A DNA stretch of 64,000 nt from Paralichthys olivaceus (GCF_024713975.1 NC_091116.1:3000463-3064462); one strand, 5' to 3'. Shown: positions 1 to 12,015, counted from the first letter of the stretch. Translations and numbers: made by a program. The notes: generated by a model not told the origin, from the sequence alone.

Positions 1-306
1 GCACTGACATTCTGTGATTAAGCATTGTATTGTTGTGTGTTGTTCATGTGTTCAATGTGATTTGACACTGCAAATAAAGGTTTCATATTTTAATTTCATT
101 CATAGATTCATGGCTATTGAGCAGTGCTTTGTGAGTGTTGGTCGAATACTGTCACTGGCATAAAATATTAATGAAAATGCATATTATTAATATTTGTATG
201 TGTGTATATTAAATCAATACAATTGTCAATGCTTCTGCATATGTGTTTGACTGTTTCCATTTAACTTAATTTACTATGTTCCACTTAATACTGGGCTAAA
301 AGGATT
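1..306. repeat. Dispersed repeat block, inverted copy of 41177-41404
   Basis: The block reads as the reverse complement of 41177-41404 with small indels. Shared landmarks are 'AATAAAGGTTTCATATTTTAA', 'GGCTATTGAGCAGTGCTTTG' and 'TTAATACTGGGCTAAAAGGA'. The left copy is longer by an AT-rich insertion near 150-225. No coding potential is seen. From 307 to 600 the DNA is AT-rich and I see nothing recognisable. Confidence 0.75.
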
Positions 307-600
307 TTTTTATGTAATATTTATGTCTTTGTTATTCACATTAGTCATCCAATCATTACTGATTTGATGATATAGAGCTCAATCTGAATGCAGACAATTA
401 TTTCTTCAATGCAAAATATATTTTAAAAATCTTGCCTCCATTTGTTTACATATGATAATGAACAAAAATAATAACCAACAGATTTGACACATCTCACACA
501 ATTCATTGACCCTCAGCATCCAGCCCTTCATCAGCCGTGAGTGTGGCACATTAAGTCATTCTTTGTCGTATATTGTCATCAATAATTTAATAATAATTTA

Positions 601-820
601 TCTCAGACTCCCTCTCCGGAATCGAACCCTGAATCCCTGTTACCTGTGGTCATTGTAGGCACAAAAAGTACCATTGAAAGTTGATAGGGCAGACATTCGA
701 ATGAGACGTCGCCACCACGAGGGCCAGCGATCAGTTCGAGGTCATCTAGTGTCACCAAAGCAGCCGGGGCACCACGGGTCTGATAAATGCACACGTCCCC
801 GAAGGTCAGCGCCCGTTGGG
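601..820 (-). pseudogene. 18S rRNA gene fragment (antisense, truncated)
   Basis: Read on the minus strand this is a stretch of the 5' part of eukaryotic small-subunit rRNA, from 'CGCTGACCTTCGGGGACGTG' through 'GGCGACGTCTCATTCGAATG' and 'CTGCCCTATCAACTTTC' to 'GGTTCGATTCCGGAGAGGGA'. It covers roughly nucleotides 150-380 of the gene. Substitutions are scattered and part of the variable helix just before the GCTTTGGTGAC motif is missing. The rest of 18S, 5.8S and 28S is absent, so this is an isolated, non-functional insertion and not an rDNA unit. Any protein reading of this stretch is spurious. Confidence 0.93.
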
Positions 821-1719
821 GAAGCGGAGAGCGGGCGGGGAGTGGAGTTTGGTTGGGGGGGTGGGATTTTGCGGAAGTTATTTTGCAAAAGGGGTAAGAA
901 CTCATACATCGCCTGGTACACTGGCGCTGACAAGTAGAAAAATTTTGCTTAATTTTGCCTTTATACACCAAATTAAAGATTAGACTCTCCTCTTCCCAAC
1001 AATATCAGCTTTCCACCCTAGCACAAACTGGCTGCTAGTAATCAGACATTTAGTGTGGTCCATTTCAGGCAGCTTTCGGAGCTGGGGCAGAAGTCAAACT
1101 TCTTTCACTTACAATGTTTGAACACTGCTGCTAATGTGTTTAAACATGTTTAGGCATGTGCAGGAATGTGTTTAATTAGTTGTAACTTCATAAAAAAGGA
1201 CTTTATGGCAAGTAATTACATATCGTCACAACCTCACTCAGTCTGAGAATCATCATCACTGGTGGTGCACTTTTCAGCTTGAGTAAATTATCTGTTAATC
1301 TCAGGCAGGTCTCTCAATACAGCAAAACAATTCTTTACAAACTACTTTTCTATCAATGGTCTTTTTATTAATGATAAAATACATATAAGACAATCAATGC
1401 ACAGGAAAAAAGTTTTTTAGATTTTTCGTACAACATCCATAACACAAAACAATCCCTTGTCAAAACATCCGGACATGGACATACTTAAACATCTACTGAC
1501 AAAAAAATGTAAATAGACAGAATAATAATAATAATAATAAAAAATAAAAAAATTACAACCACGCTTGGAAAGATAAAAGATTAATAAATTTAATAACTGA
1601 AAAAAGCACAGCACAGACACCACCAAAAAAAGGTGAAATACATGAAAAATAGATACATAAATAAAATAGATAATAAACATTTAAAAAATTTAAAAATAAA
1701 AAAAATAAAAGGGGGGGGG
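821..1719. other. Gene-free AT-rich spacer
   Basis: I see no gene here. 821-1380 is unremarkable; 1500-1720 is A-rich, with an (AAT)n stretch near 1522-1540 and a G10 run near 1711-1720. The L1 sequence on the minus strand begins to be recognisable just after this. Confidence 0.5.
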
Positions 1720-2404
1720 GCTACTCAAAAATTATTGTTGAAGGTTTTTCATAAAATACCAAGAAGGGGCGCCATACTCTGTAGAATTTGTTTTCTGATC
1801 CCCGAATAGTGTATCTAATCTTCTCTAGATTCATGCAGGATATCATGTCTCTGAGCCAATGTGAACAGCAAGGAGGAGCTGGGTCCTTCCACTTAAGTGA
1901 AATAGCTCGTCGGGCTAGTAAAGAGGCAAAAGCAAGAAAGTTGAGCATAGCTTTATGTAAGTTCAAATCTGGAGCAATGCCAAAAATACCAGTCAAGGGA
2001 TTGGGCTCAATTCGATGATGGAGGATATCTGATAACGGAAAACCAATGTCCAAAAGTTACCTAAAGAGGGACATGTCCAATACATGTGGTAGAGTGAGGC
2101 AGGTGCGCCTTTACATTTATCACATGTAGGGTCGACATCAGGATACATTCGCGCTAATTTGGTTTTTGATATGTGGATTCGATGCACTACTTTAAATTGT
2201 AAAAGTGCATGTCAAGAACACATAGAAGAGGAGTGTATCCGATCAAGCACCGAGTCCCATGTGTCCTCTGTAAAGGTGTAATTTAGGTCTTGCTCCCAAG
2301 CAGTTCTTATAGTTGCCACTGAAGAGCAGTGCAGTTTGGAAATAAGGTTATATAGATTGGACAAGATACCTTTAGAGGTGGGGTTAACAGAAAGAAATGG
2401 CTGA
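1720..2404 (-). mobile_element. L1-type LINE no. 1, ORF2 3' part
   Basis: The minus-strand frames encode the C-terminal end of an L1-type ORF2 protein. A zinc-binding block 'CDKCKGAPASLYHMYWTCP' (CxxC...H...C) follows 'VHRIHISKTKLARMYP'-like sequence. Upstream in the element is 'SVNPTSKGILSNLYNLI'. The frame is broken between 1993 and 2212. The same element continues at 7187-9768; the two halves are separated by the plus-strand L2 at about 2405-7186, so this is the distal half of a split copy. It is dead: frames are shifted and the RT box is mutated in the other half. Confidence 0.85.
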
Positions 2405-2662
2405 CGTGCTGACGTATTGCGGTGAGCGTATTGTGTCACTTCCGGTGTTAGCTACTGTGTGTTGTATCGGTCTCTTCTCCTCTTCGTCTCTCACTGTACC
2501 CTTTCACATCCTAATCATTTACACTAATTCTGAGTTGCTTTCATAGTTGTGCTATCTTGACTTGTCGCTCGTACACCCCCTTGTCTCAGCGACTCGTTGA
2601 TAAAACCACTGTGAGCTACACACTACCCGTTAGCTAAAGCAATTTAGCATTAGCAGCTAACG

Positions 2663-3555
2663 ATGGCTTCTCCCTCTCACTCCCCTGCTCTCTCCTGCTC
2701 AGTGTGTTTGATTATCAGTCACCCTTCTGCCTCCTTTAGCGATAACGATACATGTGTTAAATGTAGCTTATTTGCCAGGATGGAGGCGAGGATGAGCCTT
2801 TTAGAGTACCATGGAGAGTAGATCGTGTAGCGATGTAGTTAGACAGTCCCCAGTAGCCGGTGCGAGCCACATAGCTGTAGCTTCTCCAGCCCCCCCAGCA
2901 GTTCCCGAGCAGCCGGGAAGACAGGTGGGTTGGGTGACTGTGCGAAACAAGAAGCGTAGCCCTAAACCGAAGCCCCAGGTTCACCACCAACCCGTTCACG
3001 TGTCAAATAAATTTTCCCCACTCAGCGACACACCCGCTGAGAAACAAACTCTGGTTATTGGCGACTCTATTCTAAGGAACGTGAAGTTAGCGACACCAGC
3101 GACCACAGTTAAATGTATTTAACTGTGGTATGTATGTATACGGGGCCAGAGCGGGCGACGTAGAGTCCTATTTAAAACTGCTGGCTAAGGGTAAGCGTAA
3201 ATACAGTAAGATTATTATTCACGTCGGCAGTAATGACCTCCGACTACGTCAGTCGGAGATCACAAAAATCAATATTGATTCGGTGTGTACATATGCAAAG
3301 ACAATGTCGGACTCCGTAATTTTCTCTGGACCCCTGCCTAATGTTTCCAGCGATGACACGTTTAGCCGCACGTCATCCTTTCACCGCTGGCTGTCGAGGT
3401 GGTGTCCAGATAACAACGTGGGCTTCGTTAACAATTGGAAAACTTTTTGGGGGAAACCTGGTCTGATTAGGAGAGACTGTATTCATCCCACTTGGGATGG
3501 AGCAGCTCTCATATCTAGAAACATGACGACATTTGTTAGAATGTCCACACCGTGA
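2663..3555 (+). pseudogene. L2-A ORF1, esterase-domain protein, frameshifted
   Basis: The reading starts at ATG 2663 and uses three frames in succession: 2663-2821, about 2811-3122, and 3130-3555. The first part has paired cysteines ('CVKC'), the middle part is proline-rich and basic. The last part is an SGNH-hydrolase-like domain with block I '[11 protein letters not shown]', a G-x-N-D block '[10 protein letters not shown]' and a final D/H block '[11 protein letters not shown]'. In fish L2 elements this ORF1 esterase is thought to aid RNA or membrane interaction. Breaks near 2815 and 3120 mean no intact ORF1 protein can be made from this copy. Confidence 0.85.
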
Positions 3556-3706
3556 CAATCCAGAGTTGAGACCAGGAGGCAGAGTCGCAGTCTTACACGC
3601 TTCTCTGCGCCTCTATTCAAACAGTCACCATCACAATGTCCTATAGAAACTGTGTCTGCGAACCCGACCACCTAATTTCTTTAAATCAAAAGTACACAGG
3701 AGAGGG

Positions 3707-6475
3707 GTGATACACTCAAACTTAGTCAAAATTAACACAGCCAAACCATCAGCTAAAAACATAACTATAAAATGCGCTTTATTAAATATCAGGTCACTAA
3801 ATTCAAAATCTTTACTCATAAATGATCTCATTACTGATCATCAAATAGATTTATTATGCTTAACCGAAACTTGGCTACAAGACGGAGAATATGTAGGTTT
3901 AAATGAAGCGACGCCCCCAACCCACTCTAATACTCACATTCCTCGGAACACAGGCAGAGGTGGAGGGATTGCAGCAATCTTTAAATCTGATCTATCTATC
4001 AACCCCCGACCAAAAGAGAGTTATAACTCTTTCGAAAATCTTAGAACCAGCCTCGTCCACCCAAGCCTGACGTCACATAAACCAATTAATATAGTCATCA
4101 TTTATCGTCCACCCGCCCCTTACTCTGAATTCCTATCTGAATTCTCTGAATTTTTATCAGAACTAGTCCTTAAAACAGATCAAATCATTATAGCCGGTGA
4201 TTTCAATATTCATGTAGATGTTGCCAATGACAGCTTTAGTTCAGCATTTAAATCAATAATAGACTCCATTGGTTTCACTCAACATGTGAATCAACCGACC
4301 CACTGCCTGAATCACACTCTTGATCTTGTCCTGACATATGGCATTGACATAGAAAATATAACAATATTCCAACAGAACCCGCTTCTGTCTGACCATTTTT
4401 TACTTACATTTGAATTCAGAATTGTTAATTATGTCAATTCTGGACGGAAAGTCTATTACAGTCGATGTTTATCTGACAAAACTGTTCACAAATTTAAAGA
4501 ACTGCTCCCCTGGTATAATTCCCAAACGCGCGTTCTAAAACAGACATCGCGGAAGCTAGAAAGGAAGTGGCGCTCCACCAATCGCCAAGACTTCCACCTA
4601 GCCTGGAAGAATAGCCTTATAAATTACAAAAAAGCACTTAGAAATGCCCAAACCTCGTATTATTCATTACTAATAGAAGAAAATAGGAACAACCCCAGGT
4701 TCCTCTTCAGCACTGTAGCCAGGCTGACAGAAAGTCACACCTCTACTGACCCATCTATTCCTCTAGATCTGAGAAGCAATGACTTCATGAGCTTCTTCAC
4801 TAATAAAATTACAACCATCAGGGATAAAATCCACCACCTCCTCCCAGTGAATAACACTGATTCATTGTCTGGTCCTGAAACCATAGCACCAGATTTATGT
4901 CTAAACAAATTTTACTCTATTGATCTTCCTGAACTGACCTCGTTAGTTTCATCATCTAAACCAACTACTTGTCAGCTGGACTCTGTTCCAACTAGACTTT
5001 TTAAAGAAGTCCTCCCCCTAATTGACAGTTCCATTTTAGATCAGATTAATATGTCTTTGCTAACCGGCTACGTACCACAGGCTTTTAAGGTAGCCGTTAT
5101 TAAACCTCTGCTTAAAAAGCCTACGCTTGATCCAGAGGTTTTAGCTAACTATAGACCCATATCCAACCTGCCCTTCATTTCCAAAATCCTAGAAAAAGGT
5201 GTTGCTAACCAGTTGTGTTATTACTTAGATAGTAACGGTTTATTGGAAAAATTTCAGTCAGGATTTAGAACCTATCACAGCACAGAAACAGCACTATTGA
5301 AAGTCACTAATGACCTTCTTATGGCATCAGATGATGGACTTGTCTCTGTCCTCGTCTTGTTGGACCTTAGTGCAGCCTTCGACACAATAGATCATAAGAT
5401 TCTGCTACAGAGATTAGAACAACATATAGGAATTAAAGGAACAGCACTACACTGGTTTAAATCATATTTATCAGATAGATTCCAATTTGTAAATGTTAAC
5501 AATGACTCCTCCATGCACATGCAAGTTAATCATGGAGTTCCACAAGGTTCTGTCCTTGGACCAATACTCTTCACCCTATATATGCTCCCCTTAGGCAACA
5601 TTATCAGACAGCACCACATACAATTCCACTGCTATGCAGACGACACCTAATTGTTCATTTCCATGAAGCATGATGAATCTAATCGCCTAGTTCAACTTCA
5701 GGAATGTCTCAAAGATATCAAGGCCTGGATGACCCAAAATTTTCTACTTTTAAACTCAGACAAAACTGAGGTTGTTGTAATTGGCCCTAAACATCTCAGA
5801 GAAACACTGTCTGACCAGATAGTCACTTTGGATGGTGTCAGTCTGGCTTCCAGCTCCACTGTGAGGAACCTTGGAGTGTTGTTCGACCAAGACATGTCAT
5901 TTGACCCCCATATTAAACTAGTGTCTAGGACGGCTTTCTTCCATCTGCGCAATATTAACAAAATTAGAAACATCCTGTCTAAGCAGGATGCTGAAAAACT
6001 AGTCCACGCGTTTGTAACCTCTAGATTAGATTACTGCAACTCTCTATTAGCAGGATGCTCCATGAAGACTGTTAAAAGTCTCCAGTTGGTCCAAAATGCT
6101 GCAGCACGAGTGCTGACAGGAACTAGAAGGAGAGATCATATCACTCCTGTCTTAGCTTCCTTACATTGGCTACCGGTAAAATTTAGAATAGAATTCAAGA
6201 TCCTGCTCCTCACTTTTAAAGCCCTCAACAATCACGCCCCCTCATATATCAAAGAGCTGATAACACCTTATTATCCGAGTAGATCACTTCGTTCCCAAAA
6301 CACAGGCTCTCTAGTGGTTCCAAGAGTCTGTAAGAGTAGAGCAGGAGGTAGAACATTTAGCTATCAGGCTCCTCTCCTGTGGAACCAGCTCCCACTCTGG
6401 GTTCGGGAGGCAGACACTGTCTCAGCATTTAAAGTAAAACTAAAAACCTTCCTCTTTGACAAAGCCTATAGTTAG
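3707..6475 (+). pseudogene. L2-A ORF2 (endonuclease + reverse transcriptase), one nonsense codon
   Basis: One long frame of about 922 codons is interrupted only by a TAA at 5648-5650, directly after the catalytic 'YADDT'. The AP-endonuclease occupies the first ~230 codons ('LNIRSLNSK', 'LCLTETWL', '[11 protein letters not shown]', '[10 protein letters not shown]'). The RT follows ('[16 protein letters not shown]', '[13 protein letters not shown]', '[13 protein letters not shown]', 'YADD'). The C-terminal part includes 'SLHWLPVKFRIEFKILLLTFKAL'-type sequence typical of L2/CR1 elements. The minus-strand copy at 14830-14890 has a glutamine codon at the stop position, so CAA to TAA is the likely change. 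ATG 3707 is the first in the frame; the true start could be upstream. Confidence 0.92.
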
Positions 6476-7107
6476 GGCTGGATCAGGTGAGTCCTGAACC
6501 ATCCCTTAGTTGTGCTGCTATAGGTTTAGACTGCTGGGGGAACTCCCATCATGCACTGAGCACTTCTTCACTTCCCTCTGTCTCTCTGCCCCCCCACACC
6601 TGTTTATTTATTTATTTGTTAGTTTTAACATGTCATCATGTCAAAGTGTCACTTTGTCCTCCCATTGTCCCTCTGGCTCTTCTCTCTATCTCGTTTCAGA
6701 TAACTTCGGCACCGGGACTACAGGACAAAAACGACCACCATCACCATTGTCTTAATTTATTACAAGAACTTAGCAATTTATTTATATATCTAGTCATGTT
6801 GTAGATCTATACATTGTTATTGTTATGGTTAGCCTTGATTTTGATGGTGCCAAATTGTTACCGGTCTCTCTCTCTCCACCTCATCTCTCTCTTCTCTCCC
6901 CCGCTCTCCACCCATCTCTCCTTTCCTCCCCCCTTACTTTTCTTTCCTCACCCCAACCGGTCGAGGCAGATGACCGCCCACATTGAGCCTGGTTCTGCCA
7001 GAGGTTTCTCCCTGTTAATGAGGGAGTTTTTCCTCTCCACAGTCGCCTGTGCTTGCTCATTGTGGGAACTGTTGGGTTTCTCTATGTTAATATTGTTTTA
7101 AGGTCTT

Positions 7108-7186
7108 GACCTTTAAATGTAAAGTGCCTTGAGATAATGTAAATTATGATTTGGCGCTATATAAATAAAATTGAATTGAATTGAAT
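7108..7186 (+). repeat. L2-A 3' terminal recognition region and TTGAA tail
   Basis: The stretch 'AAAGTGCCTTGAGATAATG' followed by 'GGCGCTATATAAATAAAATTG' and three TTGAA-type repeats is the conserved 3' end. It recurs in reverse at 13388-13460 and 17117-17190. In L2-like elements such an end is where target-primed reverse transcription begins. Confidence 0.85.
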
Positions 7187-9768
7187 ATCAACAGGGGTAA
7201 CTGGGGGTTTATAAGGAAATTGGGTCGTTAAGCGCTGTATAAAAGTCCTAATTTGTAAAAATCTAAAAAAGTGGGTTTTGGCAATGCCAAAAAGTTTCTG
7301 TTAGTTGAGAAAAGCTCGCAAAACAATTATCAATGTATAGATCTTCAAAGCATCTCAAACCTTTTCTGTGCCAAATATTGAATGCGCCATCAGCCATTGA
7401 AGGAGCAAATAGATGGTTAGCAGCAATTGGGCTTTTAAGTGAAAAAAGCTGTAGTCCAAAACTTTTCCTAAATTGGCCCCAGATTAACAGGGAGTGTTTA
7501 ACTACTGGGTTGCTCTTGGGAATATCCGAAGCAAGTGGAAGTGCGGCACCTAAGAGGGCAGGTAAGGAAACAGGGTTACTGGCACAGACCTCCATTGTAA
7601 CCCAGGCCGGGGAAGTGGGTTCGAGATGGAAATGTCTCCAAAATAACAAACACCCAATATTCACTGCCCAGTAGTAGTACTGGAAATTAGGCAGAGCCAT
7701 TCCCCCTGCCTGCTTGGATCTTTGGAGAAATGCTTTCCGCAGCCGAGGGTGTTTACCATTCCAAATGTAAAATATCAATAATGAGTCAAGGGCTCTAAAA
7801 AACTATTTGGGGATGAGAACGGGAAGACATTGAAACAAGTAGAGGAACTTTGGAAGCAATGTCATTTTAATCGAGTTTATTCTTCCAATAAGGGACAGAG
7901 ACAAAATCTGTTTTGCCTGATCAAATAAAGTGAGAAAATTTGATTTAAACAAGTTTTTGAATTCTCTGGTGACACAAATTCCGAGGTAATTAAATTGATC
8001 TTTCACCACCTTAATGGGAGATGGGTATAGTTAAGTTTAAGAGCTTCTTTATTAATTGGGAATAGTTTGCTTTTATTTAAATTGACTGAAATTATCTAAG
8101 ATCGTGAGGGCTTCTGGTAGAGAAGTGGTTGGTTTTGAAACAAACAGAAGTAGGTCGCCTGCATACAGCAAGACTTTATGTTCGACTCCTCCCCTCCATA
8201 TTCCCTGTACCCGCCCATTGCTACGTAAGGCAATTGCAAGAGGCTCAATGGCAATTGCGAAAAGGAGTGGGCTTAGTGGGCGACCCTGCCGGGTCCCACG
8301 GTGTAAATCAAAGTATTCAGAGTAATGACTATTGGTCAAAACAGTGGCTGAAGGACATTTATACAATGTTTTGATCCAGGACAAAAAGACAGAACCAAAA
8401 CCAAATTTTCCAAGTGTAAAAAAAAAGATAGTTCCACTCTACTATATCAAATGCCTTCTCAGCATCCATAGAGGCAAGGCACTCTGAATCCACATGTTTG
8501 GGGGAGTACAGAATATTAAATAGCCGACGAATATTGTAAAACGAATGGCGTCCTTTAATAAAACCAGTTTGATCTGGCGATATTACAGAAGGAAGGATAT
8601 CCTCCAGTCTGTGGGCCAAAACTTTGGCGAGGATCTTTACATCCGTGTTTAGCAATGAAATCGGTCTGTATGAAGCACAATCTAGTGGGTCTTTGCCTTT
8701 TTTCAGCAACAAGGAGATACAGGCCTGATTGAACGAGGGAGGGAGTGCACCTGAGTTTAAGGAATCAGAGAACACTGAGCACAGGACGGGGGCTAGATCA
8801 GCAGAATTTTTTTAAAAGAAATTTGATGGAAGCCCATCTGGGCCAGGGGATTAACCTGATTGCATAGAAGATATAGCTGCTGAAATTTCCTCCTGGGTGA
8901 TGGGCGCATCCAGGTTATTTCTCAGGTCTTGAGAAAGGGACGGTGAGTCAAGGTTATTAAAGAAGTTTTCCATAATATTAAAGTCTGCTGTACAATCTGA
9001 AGAGTATAAATTTGAGTAGAAAGTTCTAAACTTGTCATTAATCTCTTTCTGGTCAGATGTTATACATCCATTATCAGTCTGTACTCCAGCAATAAGTTGG
9101 TTCATTCTCAACCCACGCAGCTGAGTAGCCAGGAGTTTGCCAGTTTTTCCACCGTGCTCATAATAGTTACTTTTACTCCGAAGTAAGAGACTTTCGACTT
9201 CATGAGAGGAAAGAACGTTAAATTCGGCCTGAAGTTTCAAGCGCTCCTTGTACAGATCAGGTGAAGGTGAATTTACATGTTGTTTATCTATGTTTAAAAT
9301 CTGATTAGCAATGTCAGTCTGTTTCTGCTTTGAGCACTTGTTTTTATATGCTGAGAATGATATAATTTCTCCTCCTAAGTACGCTTTCATAGCTTCCCAA
9401 ATTGTTTTATTAGACACATCAGGTGTTCTATTGATGCTTAAAAAAGTTTTAATATGTGTAGAGATGTGTGAGAGAAAGCTCTCGTCGGAGAGTAACAATG
9501 GATTTAGTCTCCAGTGTCTCCTTGTATAGTCAGCATCTGGAAAAGCTAGTACCAGAACCAGGGGAGCGTGATCAGAAATAACAATACTTTCGTATTTACA
9601 TGACTTAAGGTTTGAGATGAATTTATTATCTATAAAAAAATAATCAATTCGAGTGTAAGTGTGGTGGACATGGGAAAAGAAGGAGTATTCTTTTCCTGTA
9701 GGATACAAGAACCGCCAGGGATCAGAAAGGCTAAAATCATCAAGAAATGCTTTAATTTCTTGATGACA
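7187..9768 (-). mobile_element. L1-type LINE no. 1, endonuclease end and RT part of ORF2
   Basis: Minus-strand frames give, from 9768 downwards, the end of an AP-endonuclease ('YTRIDYFFIDNKF', 'ISDHAPLVLVL'), a linker, the RT ('CASYRPISLLNTDVKILAKV', 'SPDQTGFIKGRHS', 'SMDAEKAFD', 'GTRQGRPLSPLLFAIAIEPL') and the post-RT region ('FIYNGK/IWNGKHPRLRK'-like). The catalytic box reads YAGD instead of YADD (near 8150), and stops or frameshifts lie near 8360, 8060 and 7800. The element is 5'-truncated at 9768, next to an A run on the plus strand (9769-9786), and continues at 1720-2404 beyond the inserted L2. Confidence 0.88.
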
Positions 9769-10116
9769 AAAAAAAAAAAAAAAAAAACCCCTGAACCCCA
9801 AGCTCACACAGCGCTCTGTGGAGCAAGCTCAGAAAGACCTCTTCAGGTCTCGTACTATACATCCCCAGAATATACTTCCTATTTCACTAGCTCCAACATA
9901 GGTTTTTAATATTTAACCCTATGACAAAAAAGCAATCAAAACTGAACGACTAACACTCAATACACCATAAAGCTAAAACAACTATGAGCAATAACATAAC
10001 ACAGGTTATCATGCCTCTTCTCCCTGCACGCTGCACCTCCAGCTGTAATAATCTCCCCAAACCAGGACTACTCCGGCGAGAAATAAAAATATATTTTTAT
10101 ATATAATAAAAAATAC
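9769..10116. other. Spacer with poly-A run
   Basis: An uninterrupted run of about 18 A residues starts at 9769 and abuts the truncated L1 end. The remaining sequence has no recognised gene or repeat. Confidence 0.5.
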
Positions 10117-10865
10117 GACTGCATCAACTGGTCTTGTCAAAAGCTTTAATCAGTTAAGTTGGATTTTCATGCATTATAAACAGGAGACGGAGGGGATCCC
10201 CCTCTCTGTCCGCAGTGGATGGGCCAGCAAGGATGTATTCTGTATATATTTGGCAGCACTTGCACATCAAACACATTGGCCATGAGAACTAAATCTACTT
10301 TCCCTACATGTATCTATCAACGGCCTCTGCCAGGACTGGTTGGGGTGAGTGGAGAAAAAATATATATAGGGGAACAAAAGGAAATAAAGGGGGGGTGGAG
10401 TCACAGTCTCTGGTCATTGGCTTGAATCCAGCCCGGGAATCACCACCTGGATGTTGGCATGGTCTTCCAAGGGCGCGTTGGTCCCTCCGGGCACTCCTAC
10501 CTCCCTCATGGTCCAACATGTGCAGTAGTAGTAGTGAACATGGCTCCAAGGTAAGAGGTCCTCAGGTGAGAGTGCTGGTGGTTGCATGACCCTCCACGTT
10601 AGCCCTGCGACAAACCGGTGACCTCACTAGGTCCATCCCTCATCAGGACCCGAGCCAGGATGGGTTCCAGAGAGCCGCACAGCATGGACCAAGGAGGGGA
10701 GGAGAAGACCCAAGGAATTAGAGACATGTAATAAGATACAATAAAATAAACAAGGCAGAGAGAGAAGAGAGAAGGTGCTGGTTTCTGGTGCCTGATGGGT
10801 GATCCCCCAGCCGTCTAGGTCTATAGCAGAATAACTATGGATGACTATGGCTCATGACATATCCA
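10117..10865 (-). mobile_element. L2-type LINE family C, 3' end, with a short insertion
   Basis: Reverse-complement match to 39302-39792 over both ends: 'GATGCAGTTTTT' side at 10117 and 'CCATAGTCATCCATAG' side near 10850. Shared internal landmarks are 'CATGCTGTGCGGCTCTC' and 'GATGAGGGATGGACC' (read in reverse). Between about 10300 and 10565 extra sequence interrupts the match; it includes 'GAATCCAGCCCGGGAATCAC' and 'CCTCATGGTCCAACATG', resembling the body of the tRNA-derived repeat at 27366. Only the 3' UTR of the LINE is present. Confidence 0.7.
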
Positions 10866-11374
10866 CGCTTGTAAAGTCATTTTGAAAGAATTACTGGTAG
10901 TGCTGGAAGTGTGTAAATCTCAGAATCACTTTCTAGTTAACTTTGAGCCTTTTACCACGATAACAATATACCTCTTCATGGCCCAACAACTCACACCTCG
11001 GGCAGGGTGGGGCTAAAAGTCTAGCTGGCCCCTAATGCAAACAACAGACCCAATACAAAATTGATTTAGACTTGAAGGGAACAGTCTTGATTCTATGAGC
11101 TTCTAAACAGAATGCTATGCTTGTGTTTCCTATTGATGAACAGTTCTGACTTGCAGTGCCTGCTCTCAATTTCAAGTCAATGTCATTGCCACAAATTTTT
11201 CAAAACATGAAAAGGCCCACTTTACTATCTTATTATTACAAAAGTGATATTTCAAGAAAAAAGTTTCAAATGGTTTTCATTGTCTGTTACACAAATAAAC
11301 CAATTCCAGAAGTACATGTTGACATTACATCTGCTCAACTTTCGAAATACAAAAAATTGGCTAAAAATAGTCTA
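10866..11374. other. No gene seen
   Basis: Mixed-composition DNA without long frames of recognisable product and without a repeat that I can pair elsewhere in the window. Confidence 0.4.
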
Positions 11375-11580
11375 TTGCCGGGTATCGAACACAGGCCTTC
11401 TGCGCTAAACGTCCCTTACACGTTCCCATTCATTCTCTATGGTAGTGTTAAATCACTATGCACGTAATGCCCCTCCCGGCGACTGAACATTATGGCGCTG
11501 TTTCAGCTTCATCTCTGTCTCTCTTCCTCGACTTTTCCTTCAACTTCCGTGACTGAAGAACAACAAACTACAGCAGATGT
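11375..11580 (-). repeat. tRNA-like dispersed repeat R, copy 1
   Basis: Minus-strand copy of the repeat also found at 12600-12935 (-), 29030-29296 (+) and 37828-38205 (+). Shared parts are 'GAGATGAAGCTGAAACAGCG', 'ACTACCATAGA' plus 'AATGAATGGGAA', and a B-box-like block 'GTTCGATACCC'. Unlike the other copies it has no LINE-B sequence joined to its left end, which shows R is an independent unit. Confidence 0.65.
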
Positions 11581-11754
11581 TGCTCTACAACTACTTTACG
11601 CATGTGATGTGTTTTATTCAGCAAAGGTAAGAGACTGTTTGACTAAAGACCAGATAAATGATGGGCAAATGTATGTGTCACAGTGTCTCTTTGTTTTTTA
11701 TATTAAATTACATCCATCTCTGTGATTTTCTGTTACTGTATTTGTACATGATTT

Positions 11755-12015
11755 TTGATGATATATTGGATATATTTCTTGGCTTAGACTAATAAACTAA
11801 AAGAAAAAAAAAGATTATATCTATCAATGTGAATGTGTACAAATAAAGTCTATTGTTGTCTTGTTGTCTTAAGGCCTCAGCCCCCTCCACTGTCCCCAGC
11901 AAAGTGAAAGGACACTCAAAAGTTTTATTTAACAATTTCCACACTGTGACCCATATGTGTTTTTCAGCATGTAAATAGAATACAAAGTAAATAGAGGAAG
12001 TAAACAGTACTATAC
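11755..12015. repeat. Dispersed repeat block, inverted copy of 38845-39085
   Basis: The block pairs with 38845-39085 in reverse orientation. Landmarks are 'TTCTTGGCTTAGACTAATAA', 'CTCAGCCCCCTCCACTGTCC' and 'TTCAGCATGTAAATAGAATA'. There is no coding potential. It is part of the set of inverted blocks shared between 1-17 kb and 35.6-41.4 kb. Confidence 0.75.

Larger units (their letters stand above)
2405..7186 (+). mobile_element. L2-type LINE family A, nearly full length
   Basis: This plus-strand non-LTR retrotransposon carries an ORF1 with an SGNH/GDSL-esterase-like domain, an ORF2 with AP-endonuclease and reverse transcriptase, and a 3' UTR that ends at 7186 in the sequence GGCGCTATATAAATAAAATTG plus a TTGAA-repeat tail. 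Esterase-type ORF1 proteins and short-repeat tails are known for fish L2/CR1-group elements. The 5' boundary near 2405 is inferred from where L1 no. 1 is interrupted. I cannot see a clear target-site duplication. Two truncated minus-strand relatives are at 13388-14932 and 17117-19391. ORF1 has frameshifts but ORF2 has a single stop, so this copy is fairly young. Confidence 0.9.

Noticed and set aside
603..971. Minus-strand frame of 122 codons
   Set aside because: It is a translation of the antisense 18S rRNA fragment.
1417..1680. Minus-strand frame rich in Phe/Tyr
   Set aside because: It is coded by an A-rich stretch and shows no similarity to any family.
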